Of a DNA stretch of 64,000 nucleotides, positions 13,400 through 25,369 are shown in pieces (within the stretch, counting starts at the first letter, position 1; each line of letters begins with the position of its first letter). The notes beneath the pieces were generated by a model that was not told the DNA's origin, ran no database searches, and saw only the letters and a program-made list of their open reading frames with translations. The position numbers were made by a program, and so were the translations under genes. The stretch comes from Zelopaecilomyces penicillatus. Taxonomy: Eukaryota; Ascomycota; Sordariomycetes; Hypocreales; Pseudodiploosporaceae. Location: contig VCCP01000001.1 of assembly GCA_005765155.1 (NCBI GenBank), forward strand, positions 1 to 64,000. The letters are read 5' to 3'.

Positions 13400-14373
13400 T
13401 AATATATCCTACTATCTATAGGATAATACTATTCTATTATATTATCCTTGAATCTAATATTTAATCTTAAAATACTGGGTATATTTTCCTAATAGCCTTA
13501 TTAAACTTATCTATTACCTTGAAAGTATAGTGAATTAATCCTTAAATAGTTATATTTATAAAAGGAGATATAGAATCCTTAGGTATATATATCAGAATTA
13601 TATCTTAATCTCTTATTATATATTCATATAATCTATTATATAGTCTTAGAGTTCTTTGCTATTTATAAGTATATATAGTTAGATTCTGCCTATATATAAA
13701 CCTAATAAGGTATATTTAAACTTTTTAAAGTTTAGTTATTTAAGTTAACTTATCCAATTATATTATATAGCTGCTATAAGCATTTCAAGTTCTATTTAGA
13801 ATATAACTTATTATTTACTATAATTAACTCTTATACACTTAAAGGCTTAGTATTTATCTTTATTAGTAAGTTTAATATCAGTGCTATAATTATATAGATA
13901 TATATAACTCATATATATAAGATCTTATTATTAAAAGCAGCTATCCCTTGATCCCTTATAGCTCTTATATAATAATGCTAAGATAATAGATATGCTTGGT
14001 ATACTATTGGTCTAATGGCTTGATATTATCTAGCCAGCTATAGTCTTATAACTTATAAGCCTAATTAGGATTGATAGGATTATTATATCTTAGGTTATTA
14101 TTACATCAATCTCTTTATATAAAATTAAAGTAGTATAGAAGGTTGAAAGCTTTGAATCTTATTATATAATTTCTCAGCTTAATAAAAGCTGGGTTATTAA
14201 AATCGGTTTCAGGGATGGTAACTAACTCTATAGCAACCCTTCCATATAGAATAGAGATCTAATAGAATATTCCTTGGTAGGTATTATAGTTATAATCTAT
14301 AGATCGATTAGGTAAGATATAAGGAGAAGAAGAATTATAGGAATATAATAAACAATAAGAGAGTATATATTAT
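13400..14373. repeat. Dispersed repeat, copy A, ending at an interstitial telomere tract
   Basis: About 1 kb of AT-rich sequence that aligns with 15,030-15,936. The clearest shared stretch is CCTTATAGCTCTTATATAAT at about 13,955 and 15,520, and the regions around 14,045-14,120 and 15,635-15,700 also match. Both copies end with a GATCTATAGATC-type palindrome, about 70-80 bp of filler and a short CCCTAA tract. This suggests a unit that once lay directly beside a telomere. Confidence 0.55.
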
Positions 14374-14386
14374 AACCCTAACCCCG
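14374..14386 (+). repeat. Interstitial telomere tract (short)
   Basis: AACCCTAACCCCG in the same orientation as the terminal telomere, about two units. It sits at the end of the repeat copy at 13,400-14,373. The tract is too short to be decisive alone, but similar tracts recur at 15,937 and 35,757. Confidence 0.5.
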
Positions 14387-15029
14387 GTCACATGATCACT
14401 GTATAATTATTACCCTATAATAAAATATTCTTTATTAGATTATATTTATTAAAGATATATAAAAGGCTTTATTTTAATTTTTAAAATCTATAATTATATT
14501 AAATCTATATTATTTATATATAATAAGAATATAAACTATTTATATATTAAATAAAATAAGTATATCTAAATCTTTAACTAATTTAACTCTTGTTTATTAT
14601 AGTATTTATATTATTAACTTACCCTATATAATATAATATATTCTTACTAACTAATCAAATTTTATTATCTTAGGGTTATATTAACCTTAATTCCATTTAT
14701 AGATTAAAATATATATATATTGGATATATCTATATAATCTTTATACTATATCTAAGAATTTACTTTAAGTTTAATCTATAGATCAAAATTATAATATATA
14801 CTAAATAAGCAAATATAGGGTATATTTATAAAGGGATAGAAATAGATTATTATATCTATCTATAAATATAAAACCTTTTAAACTCTATAATTTAATTTAT
14901 ATAATAGAAAAAATATTTAAATTCAATAATAAGGTTAGGCTTTATATCTTTAACCCTTAGCTATCTAATTATTCCCTATCCCTTATAGTATAATAGTATA
15001 ATATAGGACTAGTCTTATATCAATCTAAC

Positions 15030-15936
15030 CCTTAATAGCTGGATATATATCCCTGGTCTCCTTATCCATCACCTTTGAAAACCGGAATAGATATTATAAT
15101 TATTCTATATCTATAATATCTAAGGTTTTAGATAGAATTTCTTTGAATATATCTAATAGTATTTCTATATAATCCTTCCTTAATCTGCTATAGATATCAT
15201 TGAAATACCTTAATATTAATATCTATTTATCTTTATTAATTATATACTCTGCTTATTTATAAAATCAGCTATCTTAGGTATATTTTATCTTTATAGGTAG
15301 TAGGGTATTATTTAACTTATTTAATTATATTCAAAGGCTATATATAATATAAGCTATTAAAGGCAAACCATAGATAGCTTAAATAGCTCTTAGACTCCTA
15401 TATATTCTAATCCTAAGTTTTTATCTTTATTAATAAACCCTAAGTATAGATAATAATATAAGGAGAATATAGATTATAAACTTACCTAGATATAGTTTTA
15501 TTAATACTAGTATCTCCCCTTTTATTCCTTATAGCTCTTATATAATAAGGCCTAGATAGTATATATACTTAATATACTATTAATCCTCTGGCTTTATATC
15601 TGCTAGCTAGATATAATTATATAGTTTATATACCTAATTTGGGTTTATAGTGTTATTGTATTCAAGGTTATTATTATATTGATCTTATCTTATGGAATTC
15701 ATAAATGGTATAAGATCAAAGGCTTTAAAGGTAATTAATTGATTCCTTTCCTTAATAACTTCTAGGTTATTGAACTTAACTTTAGACTGATCTAAAGAAT
15801 CCATAATAATAGCTATTAATAACCTAAAGGTATAGGCTAATATAATTCCAATCTATAGATCAGCTGAACCTTAGATAAAAGATATAAGTAAGAGAAATAA
15901 AATAGGATAATAATATATTCTATAGTATATAAAGAT
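15030..15936. repeat. Dispersed repeat, copy B, ending at an interstitial telomere tract
   Basis: Second copy of the repeat described at 13,400-14,373, in the same orientation and also ending at CCCTAA sequence. RIP-degraded, with no coding potential left. Confidence 0.55.
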
Positions 15937-15953
15937 CCTAACCCTAACCCTTA
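15937..15953 (+). repeat. Interstitial telomere tract
   Basis: CCTAACCCTAACCCTTA, close to three CCCTAA units in the same orientation as the chromosome end. It separates unit 1 of the subtelomere from the next block, whose sequence from about 16,980 onward repeats unit 1. Confidence 0.7.
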
Positions 15954-18900
15954 TTATATAATATCTATTCTAGATTTATCTAATAATAAGTTATTAATAT
16001 TATCTTATATAATATTATAATAAAAAGATTTAAATCTTTATTTAATATAATTTATAATTTATTTTATAATAAATAAATACTTTTAGATTTAATAATATAT
16101 TTATTTATTTATTAATTTATTTATTTAATAATATTAATAAAAATAAAATAAAATTTTATTTAAGTTAAAAGAATTTAGATTATTTAAAAAATAAAAAATA
16201 TTATAATATACTTATCTTAATCTTTATATCTTTTTAATTATAAGAAAGATGATTATTTTAAATTATATTTTTTTAGTTAAAATATATATTATTATTAATT
16301 TTTATTTTATATAATTTATATATTATTATTTTAAATTTAAAAAGGTATATTTTAATTATATAATATTAAATATATAATATAGGGTAGCTAATAAAATTGG
16401 ATTCCTTTTATATATAAAAGTATTGATATTTAACACCTCTATCTACCCTATATAAAAATAATATTTCTCTTGCTTATTAAGCAAAATTTATATTAAGACC
16501 ACCCTATTAATTATAGTTTAATCTATAGATTAAAATCTAGATAGATAGGGGTTATAAATTATATAATATATAATATATTATTAAGATATTATTATTAGAT
16601 ACTCTTAGTATATATTTATCTAATCAATTATATTATTTTATATAGCCTTAGTATATTCTAATATAATATATACTCTAACCCTTAATATATTTAATTTTTA
16701 TATAAATTATTATTATATTATATAGTATATATTAAACCTTCTTATAACTTTATAACTATAAACCCTTACTCCTACCTCTATTAATAATAGCCTCTTAGCT
16801 TGATCATTGATTATAGTAAGCTCTATTATCTTTCCCTTCCCTCCTTTAATTATATTAATGGTAATATTATTATTACCCTTAATATTTGCTATCTTAGAGA
16901 AGTTTTAAATCATTATATTATTATTAAGATAAGGATTCTTATTATTAATATAGTCCAATATAAGCTTAATACCTCTCTTCCAGTGCTTACTAATATCTAG
17001 TAGATTCTCCTTTATAAACTTAACACTCTTCTTTAAGTTATATAATATAAATCAGGCAAGTTCACTATAGAACTCACCCTTATACCTAATCAATTTATGG
17101 TTATAATGGTCCTATTATACCCTTACCCTAGGATATTAATTGACTTTATAGCTATAGTAAATGCATAGAATTTCATAGGTATATATAATCCAAAGCTCTC
17201 CCTATATAACCTTAAGAATACCACCCTCTACTATAATAATGCCTATATATTTCTTAAATATATAAGATTCTTAATATATATCGAATATATCCCTAGTTAA
17301 TAGGATATCCTAATATATAGTATTTATAGAGCCAAGTCATTATAATCGACTAATCACTTACTATATTATACTTAGGTTCTATAGATATTCAAGGATAATA
17401 CTTAAGCTATAGGATTAATAGAGATTTACTTTAAATATATTTAATATAAGTAAGGTAATAAGGCAGCTAATATTAGAATCAGGGTTATTAAACTTATACT
17501 ATACCTTATCTCTCTTATATTACTAATAAGAGCTGTGAATCTATAGTATTTAGACCTTAATAAAGTTCAATATAATGGCTAGGATCCTATTATATCTATT
17601 AGCAAATTTAAGCTATTTATATAATATAATAATAAGCTTTTAAGGGGTTAATCCTGGTTTATAATTTATAGATTATAATTCTTATAGTATAGATATTCTA
17701 TTATTTCTATCTATAGATCAAAAAGGCCATTCCTTATAGTATATATCAATATCTCCTTATTAACTAATAATAATAAATAAATTCCATTTATACTTAAGTA
17801 AGAGGGTGATTAATATATATTAATACTCTGCCCTTTTAAGTATATAACTTATATAGTACCTTCTATATAGTATATATAATCTTAGAAGATTTATATATTA
17901 TTATCTAGATTATAGTAATCCTATTAATTAGATAGAGTATACTCTTATTAAGTTTATAATAATAAAAATACTATTAAAGGCTATCTATATAGTCCTTAGC
18001 TGCTATTATATTTATCTTAAAAACTCTAGTTATAATATATATATCTTTCCTTCTTAATATATTAAGTTCTTATATCTTGATCTCTGCTATCTATATTATT
18101 AATTTATCTATATAGAGTTTAATCTTTATAATTATTTAACTATAATATATTATTTAGAGGGTATCTATATCTCTAAGTAATTTAATATTTCTTAGATTAG
18201 TCTATATTAGTATATAGAAGTTAATATTAGTAGATATTAATATTAATACTTACTAAATATCTATATTTATTAAGATACTAGGTATTATTATAGTACTCTT
18301 CTTCTCCCCCTCTATATCTATATTATTAGGTATTATTATAGTAAAGGATCCTATATTCTAATTAATAATATATCAAATCCTATACCTATTTTAGATATCT
18401 AACTTTAACTCAATAATATAGATATATATAAATAAAATAGAGTTATTAGATGCAATCTTTAAGTTATCTAGTAGTATTGTTTTACTTAGTATACCCTTAT
18501 AGATAGTAAAGATCAATATTACTAGATATATAGTATACTATACTATATTAGAATCCTATTTATTATTAAGTATATAGTTCTTAAATAATATAGGGTATAT
18601 AAGGAATAATAGTATAATTAGATTAGAGATATACTTAATAAACTCTATATAATGCTTTTACTGGTTAGTGGTATAGATTATATTATCTGCCTAGCTATTA
18701 ATAGTCCTAATGGTTAGGCGATCATAAATTATACCCTTATACTCTCCACTGCTATATATCCCCTTCTATATCCCCTCCTTATACTATATATTAAATAACA
18801 CTTCAGCGGATAGCTTTCACTTAAACGGCTATATCAGATTCTAGAATAGTTTAATATAACCAAGTCCATTATAGATATAATTAAGTAATAGGGTTATAAT

Positions 18901-21514
18901 ATATATAAGGGTGGCCTTATAATCTAGCTAGCTAATAATATAATATATTATTAAATAGAGGCTTTTAATAGTATAGCCTTTATTATAAATGATTTAGTTA
19001 AACTATATATCTATGATTTTCAATGGTACTATAGTATTAGACCTAGTTCTATCTGTATTTAGGCTTATTAGGTCCTTAATCTCTAGCTTATCTTCTAGGT
19101 TCTATAGAATTATTTCCTTTATCTCCCTAAGTTATTAAAGAAGTCCAGGATTAATCTCTACTATCTTATAGAGTCTTATCCTTATATTCTTGATCACCTT
19201 ATCATATAAGCTTAACTATCTTACCCCTATAATATAGGGGATAATAATGATTTATCATAGAGTATCTAGGTTTATATATCTATCTCTTTGCTTATTAATC
19301 TACTTCTATAACTCTATTATATTATTTAAAGTGGCTTCTTTCTATACCTATAATATAATCTTATTATAGATGTTATAATAGATAATAATATTAAAATAGC
19401 TGGCCTATTATACTATAGCTTTAAGGAAAGTCTACTCAACTATTATAGTAGAGTAGAATATAATACTTAGCTTATATAGTTATTTACCTTTAGCTAATAG
19501 CTTAGGGTCTGCCTTAACCGATTTATATATCTTCTTGATTATACTATATAGTAATAAGAATATCTTCAGTATCTTTCCTAGCCTATACTTATCTACTAAT
19601 ATTATAGCTCTCTATATACCTATTATCTTATTAATAATTATATTTACCCCTATAATTATCTATTAATATATATTATATATACTTATTATAGAGTTATTAC
19701 TATTAATATACCCCCTATACTAGGATATATAATTAAAGTAGGGATAGATAGTAGCAGATTATAATAATATATACCCTTATTAAATATCTAATATAGCTTA
19801 GGCTTTTTATTATTTGCTTTAGTAATATAGTTAAATATAGCTGGATCTTATTAATCAAGAATATTAAATATCTTATAGATAATTATAAGGTCTTTTTTAT
19901 TAGATAAAAATATCCCCATAAGATCTCTGTTTTCTCTTAGATTATATAGCCACCCCTAATCTTTACTATCTACTATATTAGCTATTAAAGCAATATCATT
20001 AAGATACTGCATTTACTACTTATAGGGTTCCTGATTACTAAGGCTAGCTTCTATTGTATTAAATTCATTATTAAAGCTGATATTTGCTTTTATCTTTAGC
20101 CACTCTATTAAATTTTCTATATCTATACTCTTAAGTATAAGTGGCTATAGAATAGACTCCTTTCTCTTTTCTTCCTTGATCAGGTCTATACTAGGGGCGA
20201 TTTACTCTAATATATTTATAATACCCTTATAAATAGCTAATATAAGATTAACTCGGATAGTATCCTTATCTAGCTCTTCTCCAGCTCCTATAGCCCTAAT
20301 AGGGATCCTTATCACCACTCTTATATCCTTATACAATAATATACTATTAAGGTTATTGATTTTAAGGCTATTTATTTTATTAAAATATATAGCTATCTCT
20401 ATAATAAGATCCTATAATACAATCTTATCTTTATTCCTTATCTATACCACTATTATATTAATACTAGATATATTAATAGTATATTTATATCAAAGAGATA
20501 GATTATTCTAATATGGTTTGGGTGGGGTAGGCAAAATTATAGGAGTTGATCTATATTTCTTAAACTATATAATAGTACAGAGGGCTATAACCCAGTTATT
20601 ATAGGAGTAACCCTATACAAAACCTTTCTAATCTTCTATTCTATTATTTTCTAGAAATCTAAAGAGAAAGAATATTATTAATCTATAATACATTACTATA
20701 AATATTAGAGATTCATCCTATTTTATATCTTTAATAGGGTTAATATCTGATAGAAACAGTTTGCTTATTAATCCTTTCCTTATAAGAATACTAGGTTGCT
20801 TCTCTAGATTTATCTATAAATATAGATATATCCTATCTATACATTTAATACTAATATAGATAATTATAGTATAATTAATCTTCTTCTTCTTCATTATATC
20901 AAGAGCTTTTATAAGGGGATATAAGATATAAGCCATTAATATCCACTATTAGCATTAACCCCTTAGAATATAGATATATATAATATATAATTAATACTAA
21001 AGGTAACTGATTTCAATCTATAGATAGCCACTCAAGCCCACTTAATTAAGCTAAGATTAGATCTATAGATTATAATCCATATATAATACTATATATATCT
21101 TAAGCGATTATATTATATACTATCTCTATTAAGAAATATTAGGAAGGTATTTATTCCCAGGAACCCAAATAGGCCTGCTATTCAAGGGATAGAGTCTCTA
21201 GCCACCCTTATAATACCTAGCAATATCATCCCAGATATACACCCTTTAGAATTATTATAATCTTTTATAAGGCTTTCTAAGGATTTAATACCCAGCCCAA
21301 ACTCAACTAATAATCAAATATACTTATTATAGGGTAGAGTAAAACTATAATAGGTATTATATAATAATACTCTATCAGCTCTCCAGATACTAATGCTTAT
21401 AACAGTCTTGCCTAATATATCTAAGAGTGGTAATAATCTTAGTTTTAATAGCCTAATCTTTAAGAATTATTGGTCTAGCAGTGATAGAAGTATCTTAGGA
21501 TATATATCATTATC
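15954..21514. repeat. RIP-degraded subtelomeric block, unit 2
   Basis: The most AT-rich part (about 15,960-16,740) looks like pure A/T filler. From about 16,980 to 19,900 the sequence follows that of 240-3034, and 20,400-20,700 follows 10,960-11,330, all in the same orientation. Five palindromes of the AATCTATAGATT type lie at 16,516, 17,660, 17,705, 21,010 and 21,061. On the minus strand around 20,560-20,800 a long partly open frame can be read, conserved in sense with the unit-1 copy, but I do not recognise a family. No functional gene. Confidence 0.55.
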
Positions 21515-22830
21515 TTAATCATTACTATCATTCTCTCTACTATTATCTCTGCTACTGTCATCTCTGCTGCTACTGCCACTATTATCCCTACTATCACTAC
21601 CACCTCCACCTCTGCCATTAGCCTTGGCCTTGAATTTGGCTTTGGCTTTAGCTTTAGCTTTAACAGCTTCTTTAGCTTTTTTAGCTTTAGCTTCTTTAGC
21701 TTCTTTAGCTTTAACTTTAGCTTTAGCTTTGGCTTTAACTTTAGCTTTAGCTTTAGCTTTAGCTTTAGCTTTAGCTTTAGCTTTAGCTTTAGCTTTAGCT
21801 TTAGCTTTAGCTTTAGCTTTAGCTTTAGCTTTAGCTTTAGCTTTAGCTTTAGCTTTAGCTTTAGCTTTAGCTTTAGCTTTAGCTTTAGCTTTAGCTTTAG
21901 CTTTAGCTTTAGCTTTAGCTTTAGCTTTAGCTTTAGCTTTAATATCTTTAGCTTTAGCTTTGGCTTCTTTAGCCTTAGCTTCTTTAGCCTTGGCTTCAGC
22001 TTTATCATTATTATCTTCAACTTCATCTTTAGTATTACTCTTAGCATTAATCCCACTCCTAGGGCTCTTACCACTCTTTACATAGTTATTATCAGCCATA
22101 TCATCAAGAGATTCACTAGCATCTTTAAACTTATTATTACCACTGCTTTTTAATTCATTACTATCTAGGCAATCCTCTCTAGTACCAATAGCTGGATTAT
22201 CTCTATTACCCTATAATAGTATAATATACAGTATAGGATTATACTAATCCTTAAGCAACCAATATAGATTGCTATCACAGCTACTATCACTACTATCAGC
22301 ACAGCTACCATCACTACTATTCACATCACCTATAAAATAGCTTCTTATCTATATTTTTCACTTATAATCAGCCTGACTTATTAAATAAGTATATGATTAT
22401 ATTCCCTTAATATCTATCTACCTATTTTATAGTCTTTATATAGTGCTTCTTTATTGGTTTGCCTTTAGATATAATGGATGCTGCTCTGGCTCGCTTAGCT
22501 GGGTATTTAGCACTGGTCTCTCTGGCTTTACCTATCTTTATCAGCTTGCCTCTAGTGCTCTCTCTTATTCTATTGGATCAATAGGGTCTTACCATGTTCA
22601 TACTACTGCTACTAGCGGTTGCTATTATAGGGTATATATATTGCCTTGTCCTTATATTGGTTCTTTTAGATATTGACTGGCCTAGTAGAGTAATATTATC
22701 TTCCTATCTGATATAGTTCAGGCCTCTTAGCTTATTAAGAAGCTATTTACTAATGCCCTTAGGGTTATAATTATTCTTGGACTCTTTTATTATAATAAGT
22801 AATATATAATAATAAATATCTTTGCACTGA
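21515..22830 (-). pseudogene. Degenerate low-complexity protein gene with Lys-Ala repeat
   Basis: On the minus strand one frame can be followed from about 22,830 to TAA near 21,515 with only about seven stops, most of which look like RIP of CAG or TGG. In order the protein has a basic Arg/Lys-rich part (22,690-22,450), a Ser/Asp stretch (about 22,320-22,260), an open 194-codon part from ATG 22,099, a (Lys-Ala)n tract made by the hexamer AAAGCT, and a Gly then Ser-Arg-Asp-rich tail. Composition suggests a disordered, nucleic-acid-binding type of protein. The gene is not recognised. It lies downstream of the RecQ-like pseudogene on the same strand and could be a separate subtelomeric gene. Confidence 0.45.
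21737..21941. repeat. Hexanucleotide repeat (AGCTTT)n, about 34 units
   Basis: A near-perfect run of AGCTTT over about 204 bp, flanked by interrupted units out to about 21,625 and 21,990. On the minus strand it encodes Lys-Ala repeats. The unit contains no CpA on either strand, so it offers no target for RIP and stays perfect inside mutated surroundings. Confidence 0.95.
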
Positions 22831-22877
22831 TTAAATAAATTATATAAGATTATATTAGACCCTTTATACTAATAAGA

Positions 22878-22894
22878 GGGGGGGGGGGGGGGGG
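22878..22894 (+). repeat. Poly-G tract, 17 bases
   Basis: Seventeen consecutive G residues in an otherwise AT-rich stretch. The length could be affected by sequencing error. Confidence 0.85.
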
Positions 22895-23899
22895 TTAGTA
22901 TAGATAGATATATTGGATGGATAGAAATAATAGCTATATAAACTTAAATAACTTATATATGTTTTGCAAACATAGCGGTTTAGTTATATATATTACTATA
23001 GAACCTATATCCCTATCCATCACTCTCTTATTTAATTGACCCTTTATTCCTTTATACTATTATTATTAAATTATTTCCTTAAAGCTCTTTAAGATTCTAA
23101 TAATACCTTGGCCTATAGCCTCCCATTACATAGCCTTAATAATATAATACTGCTGTATTAGCTAGCTCACCATATAGGCTATGCATTATTATTTGTATAA
23201 TATATTAAAGGAGTAAATAGCTATACTAAATCCAGCTCTTTTATAACTAGCCTTATATCTATAGATAACTCTAATAATAAATGCTTAGGGATGGTTATAG
23301 TATTTCTTAATCTAGATTAATAGGACTACCTCTTTTATATTTGGTTTAATAGGGATAAGGTTAGTATTAGATCCTCTCCTCTATCACTTTCTTATTATTC
23401 TATTTATATCTATAGATCAGAATTATATTCCAGCTCTATAAAGTAAATACCAGAAAGATCATAAGGGATATACTAGCTCAGGCTCAGGGTTTAATTCTAA
23501 TATTATATTACTAATCGATTTATTATTATTAATAATATTAATTAATATTATATCTAGCCTCTAAACTCTTTTATTACTAGAGCAGCTATTAGATTCCCTT
23601 ATATAGCTTCTATAATACCCAGATTCATCTCTTATCCAAGCCAAACTATAAAATCAGTTTATAATATAAACATCCATTAAAAGTGTCTTTTTATCTATAC
23701 AGCACCACCCAGCCTTATATATATCCTATAGTATAGGGGTATCACTATATCTATAAATCAACACTTCCTATTAGGTCTGTTAATACTATAGATATACTAT
23801 AGCTAGTAATATATATAGTAGACTTAATATAGCGGTATCTATTTAGTCCTCTTCTCTTTATATTGCTAGGTTATTTCTTTTTTAGCCTTAATCCAGTTA
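22895..23899. other. AT-rich RIP-degraded spacer
   Basis: No gene or clear repeat is visible apart from one GATCTATAGATC-like palindrome at 23,405. It may hold the ruined 3' end of the RecQ-like gene that follows on the minus strand. Confidence 0.4.
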
Positions 23900-24879
23900 A
23901 AGCAGTGGATATATAACCCAGTCCTATATAAGAACTCTCTCCCCCTAGCTCTATAATACAAGTATATTCCTATAATATTCTCTAGATCTCTTTTATATTA
24001 ATAGATCTCCTCTTCCTTAATATAGTCTAATCATTTAATCTCATCTAATCCTATAAATTCTATTAGAGCCTTTATAATGATGTATCTATCAGGCAGCCTA
24101 GACCTAGGGTTAGGTTTTATATATACAGAGCATAGCTTATTATCTTAGCTATATTAGATCTAGTCTTCTTTAATATCCAGGAACTCACTTATAATAGCCT
24201 ATAGATAGATTATATAGCTAAGGTATATTTATATAACCATCTTATCAAGGTTGCTTTCATCTATAGATTATAAAGGAGCCTTCTTATCTATAATAATATA
24301 TGATTTAAATAATAATCTATCCTACTTCACTTAATCAGTTTCCTATACAAATCCTATTATCTTCCGAGGTACACCAGTATATATAACTATTCAAATAGAC
24401 TTATAATAAAAGCTAGGGCCTAGTACTATAATAGCTATTATAATCTATTTCCCTATATTATTAATCCATTCTATAATAATAATAGCCTTCTCCTTAACTA
24501 TACCTAATAATAATATAAATATTTTATATCCTAGATAATCCATTATTCAATCAACCTAAAGTATAATCTAGCAATATATAATAATTTATCTATCTTCTTC
24601 TTATAGTTTAAATATAAATCTCCCTAGGCTTAAAGTCACTATTGATTTAATCTATTATATTATACCCTTAAACCTATCCTTATCTTTAGCTTACCACCCT
24701 AAGTATATAATTTTATAGCTGATGTTATATTGGTTAATAGACTCCCTAATAATATATAGCTTTATAAGTTTATTCTATTTAATAAAGCCTAGCATTATTA
24801 CTAGTAGTAGTATAGTTATAAGCCATACACTCTATATCTTGATCTAATAGATATATCATTTAAGGTTATAAAGGCTTGG
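23900..24879 (-). pseudogene. RecQ-like helicase A, C-terminal part (split by Ty3)
   Basis: On the minus strand, below the Ty3 insertion, helicase motifs V and VI of the RecQ type can be read through RIP damage. At about 24,340-24,420 there is I-V-I-Y-T-G-V-P-R-K followed by F-V-[stop]-E-T-D, which fits the usual V-x-H-x-G-x-P-R and Q-E-S-G-R-A-G-R-D pattern. Further down (about 24,110-24,170) lies F-L-D-I-K-E-D ... C-S-V-Y, which fits the Y-L-D-G ... C-D-V-C pattern of fungal telomere-linked helicases. The N-terminal part is at 32,464-35,500. Not functional. The lower boundary is uncertain. Confidence 0.7.
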
Positions 24880-25020
24880 TGTCACGACCCAACGACATGG
24901 TCGTACAATAGGCCGGTCATGTGACCTAGGGAAGGTACGTACCATGGAGGAAGGGGACCAGTTAGATAGATCAGTGGGATCACCATAAGAATGGTGGTGA
25001 GCCAGGTGAGCCAGCAACTT

Positions 25021-25066
25021 GGATCACCAGGATCACCACTTGCACGACAAGTGATCCAAGTGATCC
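25021..25066. promoter_or_regulatory. GGATCAC palindrome in U3
   Basis: Two GGATCAC copies (25021, 25030) face two GTGATCC copies (25051, 25060) around the core ACTTG-cacga-CAAGT, forming an imperfect inverted repeat of about 20 bp per arm. A further GGATCAC lies at 24977. The palindrome ends 6 bp upstream of the TATA box. Ty3 copy 1 has a different U3 but keeps an array of the same motif in the same place, which argues for a binding site rather than chance. Confidence 0.65.
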
Positions 25067-25072
25067 ACGATG

Positions 25073-25127
25073 TATATATACGCCCTCAATTTTCACTCTT
25101 TAAAACATAGCTTAGATAGTTATCAAC
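25073..25127 (+). promoter_or_regulatory. TATA box and predicted transcription start of the 5' LTR
   Basis: TATATATA at 25073-25080 is followed at 25118 by AGTTATCAAC, which is exactly complementary to the primer-binding site. In self-primed elements the complementary sequence is the 5' end of the transcript, so 25118 is the likely start, 38 bp after the end of the TATA run. Confidence 0.65.
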
Positions 25128-25308
25128 ACACTTTCAACTTCATCGTATTGTTCGCTACCGCTCACTACGCTGATACTTGACCCCTGGTTACGATACTCCG
25201 TATCTATCACCAACGTGACAGACCTATTGCTCAGAACACCCCGACTCATCTGCCAACATAAACCCCTTTCGTTAGGTTTATCCCTTGGGAATTCACCAAA
25301 CGTCACAC

Positions 25309-25318
25309 GTTGATAACT
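25309..25318 (+). promoter_or_regulatory. Self-complementary primer-binding site
   Basis: GTTGATAACT lies one base after the 5' LTR and is the exact complement of the predicted first 10 nt of the transcript (25118-25127). No TGG-type tRNA site adjoins the LTR. This is the arrangement known for Tf1 and sushi-type elements, which prime reverse transcription from their own folded RNA. Confidence 0.7.
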
Positions 25319-25369
25319 CTTGTTCAGTGGGTTACTGTGTTACCCTGGGCAATATCGCTATTTCGCAAG

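Larger units (their letters stand above)
10530..14373. repeat. RIP-degraded subtelomeric block, continuation of unit 1
   Basis: AT-rich, no credible gene. 10,960-11,330 can be aligned by eye with 20,400-20,700 (for example the shared stretch around 11,255 and 20,670), so the duplicated subtelomeric unit continues here after the Ty3 insertion. It contains six copies of the AATCTATAGATT-like palindrome between 11,636 and 14,309 and a 24-bp tandem repeat at 12,248-12,367. The segment 13,400-14,370 is related to 15,030-15,950. Confidence 0.55.
24880..25307 (+). repeat. 5' LTR of intact Ty3 (428 bp)
   Basis: Begins TGTCACGACCC and ends AAACGTCACA. The outer bases are the usual TG...CA. The U3 (24880-25117) holds several GGATCAC motifs, an imperfect palindrome and a TATA box. 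The predicted transcript start at 25118 opens the R/U5 part. Confidence 0.97.

Noticed and set aside
21624..22085. Plus-strand 153-residue Leu-Ala open frame and minus-strand Lys-Leu frame over the hexamer tract
   Set aside because: They are products of the AGCTTT repeat. Only the Lys-Ala frame continues into non-repetitive sequence on both sides.
22443..22676. 77-residue plus-strand open frame
   Set aside because: The minus strand carries the longer, compositionally coherent frame here; the plus frame is probably its shadow.
25310..25369. Upstream extension of Gag to 25310
   Set aside because: The extension begins with TTG inside the primer-binding site. ATG 25370 is the first standard start and the extra residues look like leader sequence.
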